Assembly (NCBI GenBank): GCA_963741315.1
Contig: CAVUHK010000011.1
Span: 10,596 to 74,595 of the forward strand
DNA length: 64,000 nt
Direction: 5' to 3'
Origin: PALSA-1003 sp963741315
GTDB lineage: Bacteria > Pseudomonadota > Gammaproteobacteria > Burkholderiales > Casimicrobiaceae
The position numbers were made by a program, and so were the translations under genes. The notes under the pieces are model-generated. The model saw only the letters and a list, made by a program, of their open reading frames with translations, had not been told where the DNA came from and searched no databases. Below, piece after piece: positions 8,299 through 15,863 of the stretch (positions are counted from its first letter, which is position 1; every line of letters begins with the position of its first letter).

Positions 8299-9743
8299 TT
8301 AGCGCGCCGGTGCCGGCGCATTGAATACTCGATCGCCCAGGTCTTTCAAATACCGCTGGAAGTCCGGCGATTCGAGCACAATCGTTCCGGCTGCTGCGCG
8401 CAGACGGTCTACCGCTTCGGCCGGCAAATCGAACGATGTGGGCTGCTCGTTGAGATACGCGCGTTCCGCCGCATCCTTGAGCTCGGCGAACGACACGTTG
8501 ATGACATAGACCTCGAGGTTCGGGACGCGCATTACCTCTGCCAGAGCGGGGTTGCCATTGTCGATGATTGCCCCCGAATCGCGGATGCTCCGCAGCATCG
8601 TCCAGCGTGCTGCAGTGTCGCGCAGAAGCTGCACCGCTTCGTATGAATAATGGTCGATCGGTACCCCGGTTGCCTGCAACAGCACCTCGACAGTCCCCGG
8701 TGTGCTCCGTACTCGATCCCAATCGAGCGGGGGCGTCGACAGCGAATTGACGACGAACACGGCGAGCCTCTTCGCATGATCGAGCGGTGTGGGCACGCCT
8801 TCCAGGTGCAGCGCCTCGAGCTCCTCGAGGATGGCGAGAACTTCGCGCAGCGCGAGATTGTCCGCGACGCCGCCGTCCACGAGATGAAGATAGGGGCGCT
8901 GCTTGCCACTTTCATAGTAGCGGAGCTCCTTCAACTCCTGGATGGCGCGTGCGGCCGGGCGCGCCGTATCTCCTGATTTCTCGATGCGTGCGAAGAACGG
9001 CGGCTCCTTGTAGCCGCAGGTGCCGCCGTAGTTGTCGATCGTCACCGGTGACAGTACGACCGGCACACCGGATGACGATGCCGCGGCGCGCGACAGCCGG
9101 ACCGCGCTCAGATCCGAGCACAGAATATCGAACATCTTCTGGGTAAAGTAGAACCGTGCGCCGGAGCTCAAATCGGTCGCCGACGCGACAATCATGGGTC
9201 CGGAGCCGCGCTGCAGATCGGCGAAAGTTGCGCCCTTGAACAGGATTTCGTCATAGAGATCCGCCGCAAGCTCGGAGCGCCCCCAGTACGGCGAGCTGAG
9301 CGCCCCCCAGTAAATGGGATTCAAGGCGCGACCGATCAGTTCGCCTTGAACATTGCGCTTCAGAAAGCGCTGCTCGTATTCACTGAACAAACGATCTCCG
9401 TAGAGGCCGTAGGCCAATGCGGTGAAGCTTCCGCCGGAAACTCCGGTGACGACGTCAACGGAGTCGAGCAACCGCTCTGGTTGACCGTTGCGCCGGATCA
9501 CCTCGGTCTCTCGCAGCGCTTCGAGTACTCCATAGGAGAACGCGGCGGCGCGCGTTCCGCCGCCCGAGAACGCCAGAACGACGATGTCCTCCTTGTTGCG
9601 CGAATACTGCTCCCGGGTCTCGAAGCGGTATCCCGCAGTCGGGTCCGAGTGGGTAATCGGTGGATTGACGGTGCCGTTGCGCAGCCGCCGAGGGCGAGCA
9701 GCGCGGCAAGTGCCATCGGATGTAACGTGCGCAACCTGTTCAT
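8299..9743 (-). CDS. Patatin-like phospholipase lipoprotein (one frame break near the N-terminus)
   Basis: The start at 9743 gives a lipoprotein signal peptide ending in LALGGC (Cys21). About 15 bases later the frame is lost, and the rest of the protein continues in another frame without an internal stop: NKEDIVVLAFSGGGTRAAAFSYG, then the nucleophile motif GVSGGS and the DGG motif (VDGGVADN). Restoring one missing base between about 9640 and 9681 gives a 481-residue protein with the patatin Ser-Asp dyad and oxyanion loop. Such proteins hydrolyse membrane lipids, probably from the outer membrane or periplasm. I read the break as a sequence error. The gene is convergent with gltS. Confidence 0.8.
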
Positions 9744-9865
9744 TGCGGTGAGACTGTTGGCGATCGGTTCATCGACCCCGACATCGCACCGGAGTGAATC
9801 AACGAATCAGAAGGTCGAACTTTAGGGTTCTATATCTGTGTCGACGGTGGCCACACGCTCGAACT

Positions 9866-10648
9866 TCAAGGCGCCGACACGACCTTGTAGAAAACGCCGT
9901 TCGCGCCGTATGACGGCTGGAACCACGTGTTTCCGTTCAGATAGTACGTTCCGCCGTTCTTGTCGATGGTCATCGAGCCCGCGGGCAGACTCGCATAGTT
10001 GACACCTATCACGTAGTTGCCCGACGACGGCGCAGCCGCCATGGTGGCGCCCGTGGCTACGCCAGCGTTGTAGGCCGCGCTGGTCGCGGCGGCCGTGGTG
10101 GCACTGCCGGCAGCAACGCCCGCCGAGTACGCGTTCGAAGTCGCGGCTGCGGTGTTCGCCGACGCCGCTGCCGCTCCCACGGCAACGCCTGCGATCGCGC
10201 CGACGGCTGCGGCGCAACCGTAGCAACCTGACGAGTAGTACGGCACCGCGACCGGCGGGTGATAGACCGGATAGGTCGGATACACCGGGTAGGCGGGATG
10301 CGCCGGATACGGATAGTACCCGGGAGGATGATAGGCAGTCGCACCGGAAGGATACGTGTGCGCCCAACCCGATCCGTACGCGCCGGAAGTGGTGCCGCCG
10401 TAGACGTTGGTGTGCGAGGTCCCGCCGTAGTACGAGTGCGACGTGCTGCCGCCGTAGGTGTTGGTGTGCGACGTCCTTCGCCCCAGGTATGGGTCGAGCT
10501 GCCGCCCCAGCGATTGTCGTGGCTCGTCGAGCCCCAGCTGTGGCTGGTGCTGCCGCCGTAGCGGTTGGCGCTCGCCCAGCCTTGCGCCTGACCCGCCCAT
10601 AGTGTCGCGGCCAGCTGCCGCGGTCAGTATCGAAACGATCGTCTTCAT
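9866..10648 (-). CDS. Exported Gly/Tyr/Ser/His-rich repeat protein (two compensating frame breaks)
   Basis: The C-terminal part is clear: a Tyr/Pro-rich stretch, an Ala-rich hydrophobic middle, and an end module (GGTYYLNGNTWFQPSYG) common in small surface proteins. Between about 10480 and 10612 the sensible sequence is in the neighbouring frame, giving a normal signal peptide (AALAATLWAGQAQG) and repeats of the type TSH-x(2-3)-(W/Y)GG that continue in the original frame. One extra base near 10612-10617 and one missing base near 10474-10484 explain this. ATG 10648 has a GAGG ribosome site; ATG 10666 overlaps the upstream stop. The function is unknown; it is coupled to the DUF2092 gene. Confidence 0.65.
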   Translation of the reverse strand: MKTIVSILTAAAGRDTMGGSGARLGERQPLRRQHQPQLGLDEPRQSLGRQLDPYLGRRTSHTNTYGGSTSHSYYGGTSHTNVYGGTTSGAYGSGWAHTYPSGATAYHPPGYYPYPAHPAYPVYPTYPVYHPPVAVPYYSSGCYGCAAAVGAIAGVAVGAAAASANTAAATSNAYSAGVAAGSATTAAATSAAYNAGVATGATMAAAPSSGNYVIGVNYASLPAGSMTIDKNGGTYYLNGNTWFQPSYGANGVFYKVVSAP

Positions 10649-10662
10649 GATGCGCTGCCTCG

Positions 10663-11571
10663 TCATTGCGACTTCGGTTGATTTCCGGGAAGCGCTGCGT
10701 TGGCCGGCTTCGCTTTTGCCATCGGTTTGACGCCCGGTGACGGCGCGGCGACAGGGCTCGCGAACGCGATGCGCTTGGCGGCTTGCGCTTTTTGCGAGGC
10801 GAATGCGTCCTGAGCAATCGATCCGTCGAGTTGCCAGTTCGACAGTTCCATCTCGTGGCGCAGCTCCAGCGGATCCGTCCGGAATATCGCACGGAGCCGG
10901 CGTGGCAGCTTATCGTCGACGCCGATCCAGATCTGCAGGAACACGTCGTCGTTGGCCCAAACCACCATGTCGGTCTTCGTACCCCCGACCACACTCGCGG
11001 GACCTACGTAGAACGCGAGCATCGCCCCATCGGCAAGGGCGGCATAGGGATCAGTCGCCAAAAGATCGGTGAACGGATAGTAGATCGCCGCCGTGTCATA
11101 GGCTTTCTTCAGCGTCGCGTCGATTGACGCGGGCGCATCGGCTACGGCGACGAGATTCTCGGCAGGCGCGTACGCCGTCATCGTTTTGCCATCGTAGTAA
11201 AACTCGGACGCGGGACCATCGCCGGGCATGACTACCTTGAGTTTGTCCGGCCGCAGCATGGTCACGTCGTAGCGCATCGTGTAGGCGATCGGCGGTCCGA
11301 GCTGGCTCGGATACTCATAGTTGACCGTCGCGGTAAACGACATCGACTTCGCCGCCGCGAGTCGCGTGCTCATGGCCTTTAGCAGCTCCATCGCCCGCGG
11401 CTCCAGCACCAACCTGGGCGCTGGCGCGACCGTTCTATTTGCAGGCTTCGCAGCCTGGCTGGCAGTCGCCGCCTTCGCGGCAGGCGGCGACTGCGCCGCG
11501 ACACTTCCAATGGCGAGCACACCGACGACCAAAGCCGCGGTCCGGCGGCACCAATGAATTGCAATCTTCAT
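10663..11571 (-). CDS. DUF2092 family exported protein
   Basis: A 302-residue protein with a signal peptide (ALVVGVLAIGSVAAQ), an Ala-rich linker and a DUF2092 domain (about 55-270): LLKAMSTRLAAAKSMSF, MLRPDKLKVVMPGD, FYYDGKTMTAY and PRRLRAIFRTDP. The fold is predicted to be related to LolA/LolB lipoprotein-binding proteins. The C-terminus is a Lys/Ala/Pro-rich tail. The stop overlaps ATG 10666 of the next gene, so it is paired with the Gly/Tyr-rich repeat protein. The exact role is unknown; a periplasmic lipid- or protein-binding function is plausible. Confidence 0.82.
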   Translation of the reverse strand: MKIAIHWCRRTAALVVGVLAIGSVAAQSPPAAKAATASQAAKPANRTVAPAPRLVLEPRAMELLKAMSTRLAAAKSMSFTATVNYEYPSQLGPPIAYTMRYDVTMLRPDKLKVVMPGDGPASEFYYDGKTMTAYAPAENLVAVADAPASIDATLKKAYDTAAIYYPFTDLLATDPYAALADGAMLAFYVGPASVVGGTKTDMVVWANDDVFLQIWIGVDDKLPRRLRAIFRTDPLELRHEMELSNWQLDGSIAQDAFASQKAQAAKRIAFASPVAAPSPGVKPMAKAKPANAALPGNQPKSQ

Positions 11572-11596
11572 GATCGTCCTCGTCCCGTTGAATCCA

Positions 11597-11878
11597 TCAG
11601 GGGATCATTCCACATTCGAACATTTTGTTTGCGATAGGCCCGGCGACCTGGTTCAGGAATGCAGTTCGCATTTGCGGATCGTTTTGCAGGAGGCCGATGA
11701 CACGCTGCTCTTCCGGCGACTTCGGCTCGCCTTTCTTTTGCCAAAGTTGCTCGCAGGACGAGCTCTGGTACTTCTGGATGACCCTGTCACCCACCATATT
11801 CAGGATCGGATATTGCGCATACGTGATACCTGCGGCGACACATAAGGCGACTGCAACCAGGACAAGTCGTTTGCTCAT
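11597..11878 (-). CDS. Small exported protein
   Basis: A 93-residue protein starting at ATG 11878, with AAAGGA about 8 bases upstream. The signal peptide (LVLVAVALCVAAGITYAQ) is followed by a short mature domain with two cysteines (SSSCEQLW and MFECGMIP) that could form one disulfide. The segment SPEEQRVIGLLQNDPQMRTAFLNQV is amphipathic. I cannot assign a family. It lies 25 bases upstream of the DUF2092 gene and about 100 bases after a small membrane protein gene on the same strand. Confidence 0.7.
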   Translation of the reverse strand: MSKRLVLVAVALCVAAGITYAQYPILNMVGDRVIQKYQSSSCEQLWQKKGEPKSPEEQRVIGLLQNDPQMRTAFLNQVAGPIANKMFECGMIP

Positions 11879-11975
11879 GGTGAAATCCTTTGATGATCGG
11901 TTAGCATCTCGGTCACGCACACGGAAGCACAGTCGTCGCACGGAGATGCAGCGGGCGACGGCGCGTACTTTTGGT

Positions 11976-12326
11976 CTAGGTTTCCATCACCTTGTCGCCC
12001 GTCGCAGCCCGAGTCAGAAGTCCGATCAGGATTGCGTGCAGGACAACTGCAGGCCACAGCAGTAGGCCGCCTGTGCCGGTAAGGCCAACGTAGGCGAGAA
12101 ACAACGTTACCGCCGCGCTGTAGATCAGCATGCCGACCCGTGGCGGCCCCGGCCAACAGGCAACGCCTAAACCGATCAGCGCGATGCCCGCGACTCGCGC
12201 TACCGGAATGGCGACACCGCTGAGTTCCTCACCGAGCAATAGCCGCCCAACGAGCGACGGAACAACCAGCAACGCGACGCCGGTCAGGGCTTCGCCCACC
12301 GCGGCCAGCACAAGCGCCCATTTCAT
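11976..12326 (-). CDS. Small four-helix membrane protein
   Basis: A 116-residue, almost entirely hydrophobic protein with about four transmembrane helices: VLAAVGEALTGVALLVVPSLV, VARVAGIALIGLGVACW, MLIYSAAVTLFLAYVGL and LLLWPAVVLHAILIGLL. I recognise no catalytic residues or named family. The ATG at 12326 is the first good start. The upstream 236-base gap holds the first copy of a 31-bp dyad element, 142-172 bases before the start. Confidence 0.65.
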   Translation of the reverse strand: MKWALVLAAVGEALTGVALLVVPSLVGRLLLGEELSGVAIPVARVAGIALIGLGVACWPGPPRVGMLIYSAAVTLFLAYVGLTGTGGLLLWPAVVLHAILIGLLTRAATGDKVMET

Positions 12327-12467
12327 CGCGTGGACCCGGAGCTAGTTTGCATCACACTGTGGCCAGCCTTGATCATCGTCGCTGTTCGTGCGCGTCATTT
12401 GGGACAGCATGAACTGCACCTGCGCGGGAATCTGCCAACATGAGCAGACCGTATCAGGCACGGGCAA

Positions 12468-12498
12468 CCGATCCAACTGGACTTTGGTCCAGGTATCG
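12468..12498 (+). repeat. 31-bp dyad element, copy 1
   Basis: This 31-base sequence is identical to 19844-19874. It contains the perfect hairpin CTGGAC-TTTG-GTCCAG and ends GGTATCG. About 27 more bases on the left are roughly two-thirds identical between the copies. Both copies have the same orientation and lie upstream of minus-strand genes. The surrounding 236 bases (12327-12562) hold no gene that I can support. Confidence 0.7.
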
Positions 12499-12562
12499 AG
12501 TGCGGTGCAGGGATGGTGCTTCCAGGGCGCACGGACGACGCTGCGTCGATGAGCGCGTCGCT

Positions 12563-13156
12563 CTAAGTCCCGCGAACGGACCAGCCAAGCATGAGCAAGC
12601 CGCTCGCGGCGATCCAACTTCCTCCGATTCGCACGGCGATTCGCGCCCACTGCGTCCGCAAACGAACGACGAGCGCGGCAACGAGCACGATCAGAACGAA
12701 TACCGCGGACGCAAGCCCGATGGCTGCGACGACCGCCGGTATGGAGAAGCCCATGCCCGCTCCGTTGAGATAGCCGTGAACCAGACCAAGCGCTGCACTG
12801 AGTGCCGTCATCGCGCGAAGCGAGAGCTTCGCATCGACCACGACCAGTCCACCCAGCGCCAGGAACCAGAACGATGCCCCCAGCATCCCGCCGCTGACGG
12901 TAGCAGCCGACATTCCAATCAGGCTGCCGAGCAACCACGCCGCCGGCAGCGTGAACATCGCTCGTCGTCCGTACGGCGAACCACGCAATCCCGCCAACAG
13001 CGCCAACGCGAGGGCAGGCACCCAATCCTCGGGACTGGTAACAAAGTGCATTAGGCCGTCGTATATCGGGCCCATGCCGGTCGCATTGAGATGAGCATCA
13101 GCAGGTCCACAACCGAGCGCGATGGCGAGGACGACGATGGCACGCATACGCGACAT
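12563..13156 (-). CDS. HupE/UreJ-like membrane protein with degenerate metal motif
   Basis: A 197-residue membrane protein with a cleavable-looking N-terminus (VVLAIALGCGPADAHLNATG) and about six helices. The segment GLMHFVTSPEDWVPALALALLAGL aligns with the HupE metal-binding helix, but H-x5-D-H has become H-x5-E-D. A second HupE-like feature is GLVHGYLNGAGMG. HupE proteins are nickel or cobalt permeases in hydrogenase and urease loci; this divergent copy may carry another substrate or be an accessory subunit. It starts 11 bases after the canonical HupE gene, as third of three tandem relatives. Confidence 0.7.
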   Translation of the reverse strand: MSRMRAIVVLAIALGCGPADAHLNATGMGPIYDGLMHFVTSPEDWVPALALALLAGLRGSPYGRRAMFTLPAAWLLGSLIGMSAATVSGGMLGASFWFLALGGLVVVDAKLSLRAMTALSAALGLVHGYLNGAGMGFSIPAVVAAIGLASAVFVLIVLVAALVVRLRTQWARIAVRIGGSWIAASGLLMLGWSVRGT

Positions 13157-13167
13157 TTTTTTGCCCT

Positions 13168-13770
13168 TCACACCAACGCCTTCCACATGAAAAAAAAGCC
13201 TCCCGCCGCAACCACCGTCCCGGCACCGCGCAACAAATGTTGCCCCCACGACCACTTGTGAACGGTGCCGATGCCGATGCCCACCGCATGCAGGCACCCT
13301 GTCGCGATGACAAAGCCCATGCTGTAGAGCAATGCGCTTTGGCCGGGTGGGAGTTCGGTACCGTGCGCGTAGCCGTGAAAGATCGCGAAGCATCCGACCA
13401 GGAGCGCTGCGATGACCAGAGGAGGTCGCACTTCGAAGGCGACTGCGGTTCCGAGCACGATCGCCGAAGCGGCTATTCCATATTCCACGCCGGGAATCGG
13501 CACGCCGAGAAAGCCGAGCATGCCGCCCATCGCCATGACCAATGGAAACGCCACTGGCAGCACCCAGATCGCAGGTGCCCCAAGCTGCGCGCCCCACAAG
13601 CCGACGGCGACCATCGCGAGAACGTGGTCCAAGCCCGAGAGCGGATGCAGGAATCCGGTCAGCAAGCCGTAGGCCTCGCCCTGCGCAACATGCGCGACCG
13701 CGGACTGCGCCCAAAGGGTCGCCAGTGCGGCCATCGCCTGCGCCGATCGACCTTTGCGTCTCAGCTTCAT
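13168..13770 (-). CDS. HupE/UreJ family metal permease
   Basis: A 200-residue HupE/UreJ protein. After an N-terminal signal-like helix (LATLWAQSAVAHV) comes the metal motif H-x5-D-H in GFLHPLSGLDHVLAMVAVGLWGAQLG, and later FHGYAHGTELP. Six hydrophobic helices are visible. Characterised members such as Rhizobium HupE import Ni2+; no hydrogenase or urease gene is in this window, so the substrate is open. Its ATG overlaps the stop of the larger HupE-like gene (ATGA at 13767-13770). Confidence 0.85.
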   Translation of the reverse strand: MKLRRKGRSAQAMAALATLWAQSAVAHVAQGEAYGLLTGFLHPLSGLDHVLAMVAVGLWGAQLGAPAIWVLPVAFPLVMAMGGMLGFLGVPIPGVEYGIAASAIVLGTAVAFEVRPPLVIAALLVGCFAIFHGYAHGTELPPGQSALLYSMGFVIATGCLHAVGIGIGTVHKWSWGQHLLRGAGTVVAAGGFFFMWKALV

Positions 13771-14792
13771 CGCAATGCGCCAATCAACAAAGCTACGCGT
13801 TGAAATGTCCAGAACGCGCCGAGCGTGCCGACCGCATAACCTGGCAGTGCCTCTACCCAGTGCGGCCAGCGGACTTCCAGCACGCGGAAGGAACGCGCCA
13901 TCGCCAGAACCAGCGCGACGAAACCGAGTTGCCCCACTTCCACACCGATGTTGAATGAAACGAGCGCCAGCGGCAGCTCCTGCCGCGGGAGGCCGGCACT
14001 GGTCATCGCAGTCGCGAAACCGAATCCGTGCAGCAGCCCGAACGCGAATGCCACGACCCACGGGTGCCGAATCGTGAAGCTTGATTCACCGCGCCACACT
14101 CGGACAATCTCCGGGCCGAGAAAGAGGATACTCAAGGCGATCGCCGCATTGAGAGGCAGCGCCGGGGCGTCCGCGTATCCAAGGGTGGCGATGGCGAGCG
14201 TGATGCTATGCGCGACAGTGAAGGCGGTGACCGTCTTGACCAGCATCCAACCGTTCGCGACGATCAGCAGCAGACCCAGCACGAACAGCAGATGATCGGC
14301 ACCGAACAGGATGTGCCGGATGCCCTCGACGATGTACGCACCGATGACCTCCCAGCGTGATTGCGTGGCAGCAATCTCGACCCACGGCTGCCCGGGGCGC
14401 GCGATCGTCTGGACGGTCCTGCCATCCAGTAACTCGACTCGAACCAGGGCATCGGTGATCGTGTATTGAAGCCCGGCGATTTCGATGCGCTTGCCGGCGA
14501 GCCCGTTCGGCCCGGCGTCGATCCATCGCCGCTCGACGAGAGAATCCGCGAGCTCCTCGATCGCGGGTGGTTTGACGTTTCTGACGCCATCCGGCATCTT
14601 GAGCACCAGCGGCAATCGCATGCCCGCCAGCACCGGCGTACGCCAGAGCACGGCAAACTGACCAGGCGCCGTCTCCTTGATCTCCAGGTACGCCGGGCGC
14701 GCCTCGTGCGCGAACGACGCGAGCGGCAAAAGCCCCATGGTCGCCAGCAAAAACAAGAACGTGCGAAGGCAACGCGCCGCCAGCGTTGTCAT
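13767..14792 (-). CDS. HupE/UreJ-2 type membrane protein with extracytoplasmic N-terminal domain
   Basis: A 341-residue protein: signal peptide (LLPLASFAHEARPAYLEI), an extracytoplasmic beta-rich domain to about residue 155, then a polytopic HupE_UreJ_2 domain. The metal motif H-x5-D-H appears in GIRHILFGADHLLFVLGLLL, followed by AFTVAHSITLAIATLG and FGLLHGFGFA. ATG 14792 overlaps the stop of the upstream isomerase gene (ATGA), and its own stop overlaps the next HupE gene. The family is presumed to carry divalent metal, with the soluble domain perhaps capturing it. The true substrate is unknown. Confidence 0.83.
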   Translation of the reverse strand: MTTLAARCLRTFLFLLATMGLLPLASFAHEARPAYLEIKETAPGQFAVLWRTPVLAGMRLPLVLKMPDGVRNVKPPAIEELADSLVERRWIDAGPNGLAGKRIEIAGLQYTITDALVRVELLDGRTVQTIARPGQPWVEIAATQSRWEVIGAYIVEGIRHILFGADHLLFVLGLLLIVANGWMLVKTVTAFTVAHSITLAIATLGYADAPALPLNAAIALSILFLGPEIVRVWRGESSFTIRHPWVVAFAFGLLHGFGFATAMTSAGLPRQELPLALVSFNIGVEVGQLGFVALVLAMARSFRVLEVRWPHWVEALPGYAVGTLGAFWTFQRVALLIGALR

Positions 14793-15712
14793 CTTTGCCC
14801 TTCGCCCGATGAACTCGGCACTTCCTTCCTCAGTGGTGTGGTGGCGACGCGCGCGGCTGTCGCCTCGTCGGGCGGCCCGGGCACCAGCACCGTGTACTTT
14901 GCACGCATGTCCTTGTACGTCTTCGCCCACGCTGTCGCCTTCTGCTGGGAAAGCCACGCCGTCTTCACGTCGCCCTCAATCTCCTCGAAGGCCGGTACTC
15001 GGCCGGGAATCACGGTATCTACGAACACGAGGTGCCAGCCAAATGCGGACTCGATCGGCCCCTGCCACGAACCGGGCGCAAGTCTAGCCACCGCCATGGC
15101 GAACGGCGAACCGAACTCCTTGGCGAGATAGTCAGGCGCGCGATCACGGTAGTATTCCTGGAACATGAACGGTTCGGCGAGCGAGCTCGCGATCTTCGTG
15201 TCGACCGGCTGGCCGGCCAATTTTGCCAACGCCTGCTCCGCATCGTCGTGCGCGCGGGGGCCGCGCCGGTCGAACGAGAAGTACAAATGCCGAAAGCTCA
15301 ACCGAGGCGGCTGCGCGAACTCGACACTGTTCTTCTCGAACCAGCTCCTGAGCTCGGCTGTCGTCGGCTCGCGCGCAGCGACCACGTCCTCGGACAGGAA
15401 CTGCATCTTCTGCGCCATACGGCGCTTGACGATCTCGTCGTCCTTGTCGAGGCCCATCGCGAGCGCCTCGCGATAGAGGATTTCCTGCTCGACCTTGTTC
15501 TCGACCATGCGCCCGAGCTCCTGCGGCGTCGGCGGGCGGCGCCACTGCGACTGGTAGAGTTGGGTGAGCTGGGCGATCTCGTCGAGCGACAGCCGGATTT
15601 CCTTCGACGGTGCGCTGGCCGTGCTTCCGGGCTGCGCGAGAATGTAAACGCCAAATAGAACGGCGCCGAGCAACAGGAAGTGGACCAGCGGCTCGCGGAG
15701 GAGGCGTCTCAT
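14789..15712 (-). CDS. Membrane-anchored peptidyl-prolyl isomerase, parvulin/SurA type
   Basis: A 307-residue protein with one N-terminal membrane anchor (FLLLGAVLFGVYILA), a helical SurA/PpiD-like region (about 40-120) and a parvulin-like domain (about 125-255: RLSFRHLYFSF, then SAFGWHLVFVDTVIPGRVPAFEEI). It should act in the periplasm as a foldase. It is translationally coupled to the first HupE-type gene and lies 151 bases after the DUF3604 gene. A dedicated foldase for the DUF3604 or HupE proteins is a reasonable inference. Confidence 0.82.
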   Translation of the reverse strand: MRRLLREPLVHFLLLGAVLFGVYILAQPGSTASAPSKEIRLSLDEIAQLTQLYQSQWRRPPTPQELGRMVENKVEQEILYREALAMGLDKDDEIVKRRMAQKMQFLSEDVVAAREPTTAELRSWFEKNSVEFAQPPRLSFRHLYFSFDRRGPRAHDDAEQALAKLAGQPVDTKIASSLAEPFMFQEYYRDRAPDYLAKEFGSPFAMAVARLAPGSWQGPIESAFGWHLVFVDTVIPGRVPAFEEIEGDVKTAWLSQQKATAWAKTYKDMRAKYTVLVPGPPDEATAARVATTPLRKEVPSSSGEGQR

Positions 15713-15863
15713 GCTGTTCGCAACAAACTCAGCTCGGGCCGCATTGATGCCATTGCGACTCGCGCATCCACCGTGGAGTGGCCCGGCATCGGGTCGCGAG
15801 TGCGGACGGCAAGCGCGTCCGATCGCCGAGACCGCTCCAACTCGCTCCCCAGCCGCTCCGGCG

